A stretch of 64,000 nt of DNA from positions 1 through 64,000 of the forward strand of contig NZ_JAEDOX010000013.1 of NCBI RefSeq assembly GCF_017872555.1. The letters are read 5' to 3'. The stretch comes from Ruegeria sp. HKCCSA071 (lineage in GTDB: Bacteria; Pseudomonadota; Alphaproteobacteria; Rhodobacterales; Rhodobacteraceae). Below the pieces are notes generated by a model, which was given only the letters and a program-made list of their open reading frames with translations, had not been told where the DNA came from and searched no databases. Below, piece after piece: positions 63,591 through 64,000 of this stretch; position 1 is the stretch's first letter, and each line of letters begins with the position of its first letter. Made by a program: the position numbers and the translations under genes.

Positions 63591-64000
63591 GCGGCCTCCG
63601 ACTGGCAGATTGCGATGGTTAAAAACAGGGTCGAGATATCCTGAAGGGTGACATTTCCGGTAATCGACACGCGCAAACGGGATGTGCCTTTTGGGACAGT
63701 GGGCGGGCGGATGCCCCGAACGTCAAAACCCTGCTGCTGCAAAGTGGCCGCCATCGCCATTGTGCGCTCGTCGTCTCCCATTACAACCGGGATGATCTGG
63801 CTGTTCAACGCGGCTGCGGGCAACCCCAGTTCCCGTGCGGTGTCATGGGCATGGCGCATACGTTCATGCGCACCTTCAACCAGACTGACATCCTTGGCCA
63901 GCTCCCGTAGCGCAGCACGAACCAGAGAAGCGTTCAAAGGCGACGGAGCGGTCGCAAAGATGAAGGGACGAGCGCGGTTGATCAGGGTATCTATCATCAC
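63587..64000 (-). CDS. bioF: 8-amino-7-oxononanoate synthase, C-terminal part (cut by window edge)
   Basis: At least 137 residues of the C-terminal domain of this PLP enzyme: RPFIFATAPSPLNASLVRAAL, LNSQIIPVVMGDD and IRPPTVPKGTSRLRVSI are characteristic. The catalytic Lys region lies beyond the window. BioF condenses pimeloyl-ACP with alanine. The gene continues to the right, and bioB probably lies beyond it (inference from the usual order). Confidence 0.92.
   Translation of the reverse strand: MMIDTLINRARPFIFATAPSPLNASLVRAALRELAKDVSLVEGAHERMRHAHDTARELGLPAAALNSQIIPVVMGDDERTMAMAATLQQQGFDVRGIRPPTVPKGTSRLRVSITGNVTLQDISTLFLTIAICQSEAA

Noticed and set aside
1-64000. CRISPR arrays, rRNA genes, prophage structural genes
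   Set aside because: I saw no regularly spaced direct repeats, no rRNA-like segments and no phage structural or terminase genes. The only mobile-element signs are the IS5 end and the tRNA relic on the left.

Overview
The window looks like a chromosomal segment of a marine Rhodobacteraceae (Roseobacter-group) alphaproteobacterium. The assignment rests on gene content and family resemblance, not on a database search. The supporting features are a monomeric NADP isocitrate dehydrogenase, an agl-type alpha-glucoside operon, a bioF-D-A-G-C cluster and many ABC transporters with MalK-like ATPases.

Positions 1-4973 are sparse, gene-poor accessory DNA. They hold the 5' end of an IS5-type transposase cut by the window edge, a sulfotransferase-like gene, a probable 27-codon relic of a DNA-binding protein, a divergent uracil-DNA glycosylase, a degenerate tRNA-Pro(CGG) whose 3' half is well preserved, and an intact tRNA-Leu(TAG). 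The tRNA-Pro copy may mark the edge of an integrated island lying to its left.

Positions 4974-20919 hold the most unusual part, a same-strand locus in two transcriptional blocks. Block 1 (4974-13964) encodes an orphan protein, two large/small pairs of dynamin-like GTPases, and, between the pairs, a Roadblock-like protein and a protein of unknown family. A strong terminator follows at 14004. Block 2 (14306-20919) encodes a transmembrane Ser/Thr kinase with an extracytoplasmic C-terminus, an FHA protein, a PP2C phosphatase, and two exported LysM proteins with periplasmic solute-binding-like domains but no transporter. I propose, as inference, an envelope-sensing phospho-signalling system that controls a membrane-remodelling GTPase machine.

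A glycosyltransferase and icd follow. Positions 24992-38259 hold an IclR-controlled galactoside regulon. It has an ABC importer, a GH4 alpha-galactosidase and a GH42 beta-galactosidase, plus a complete set of candidate enzymes for the De Ley-Doudoroff galactose route (dehydrogenase, lactonase, dehydratase, KDGal kinase, KDPGal aldolase). The candidate dehydrogenase lacks the catalytic SDR lysine. Positions 38303-42854 hold a PotABCD-like importer. Positions 42981-49243 hold a LacI-controlled operon that combines an amino-acid-type ABC importer (no ATPase gene) with a second GH42 enzyme. Positions 49325-60194 hold the agl operon, its divergent regulator, a fused GH1 beta-glucosidase/glucokinase and a PfkB kinase. 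The right end (60318-64000) is the biotin cluster, with bioF cut by the window edge.

All four ABC operons that begin with a binding-protein gene, or carry one internally, have a GC-rich hairpin just downstream of that gene. These hairpins probably set the excess of binding protein over membrane components.
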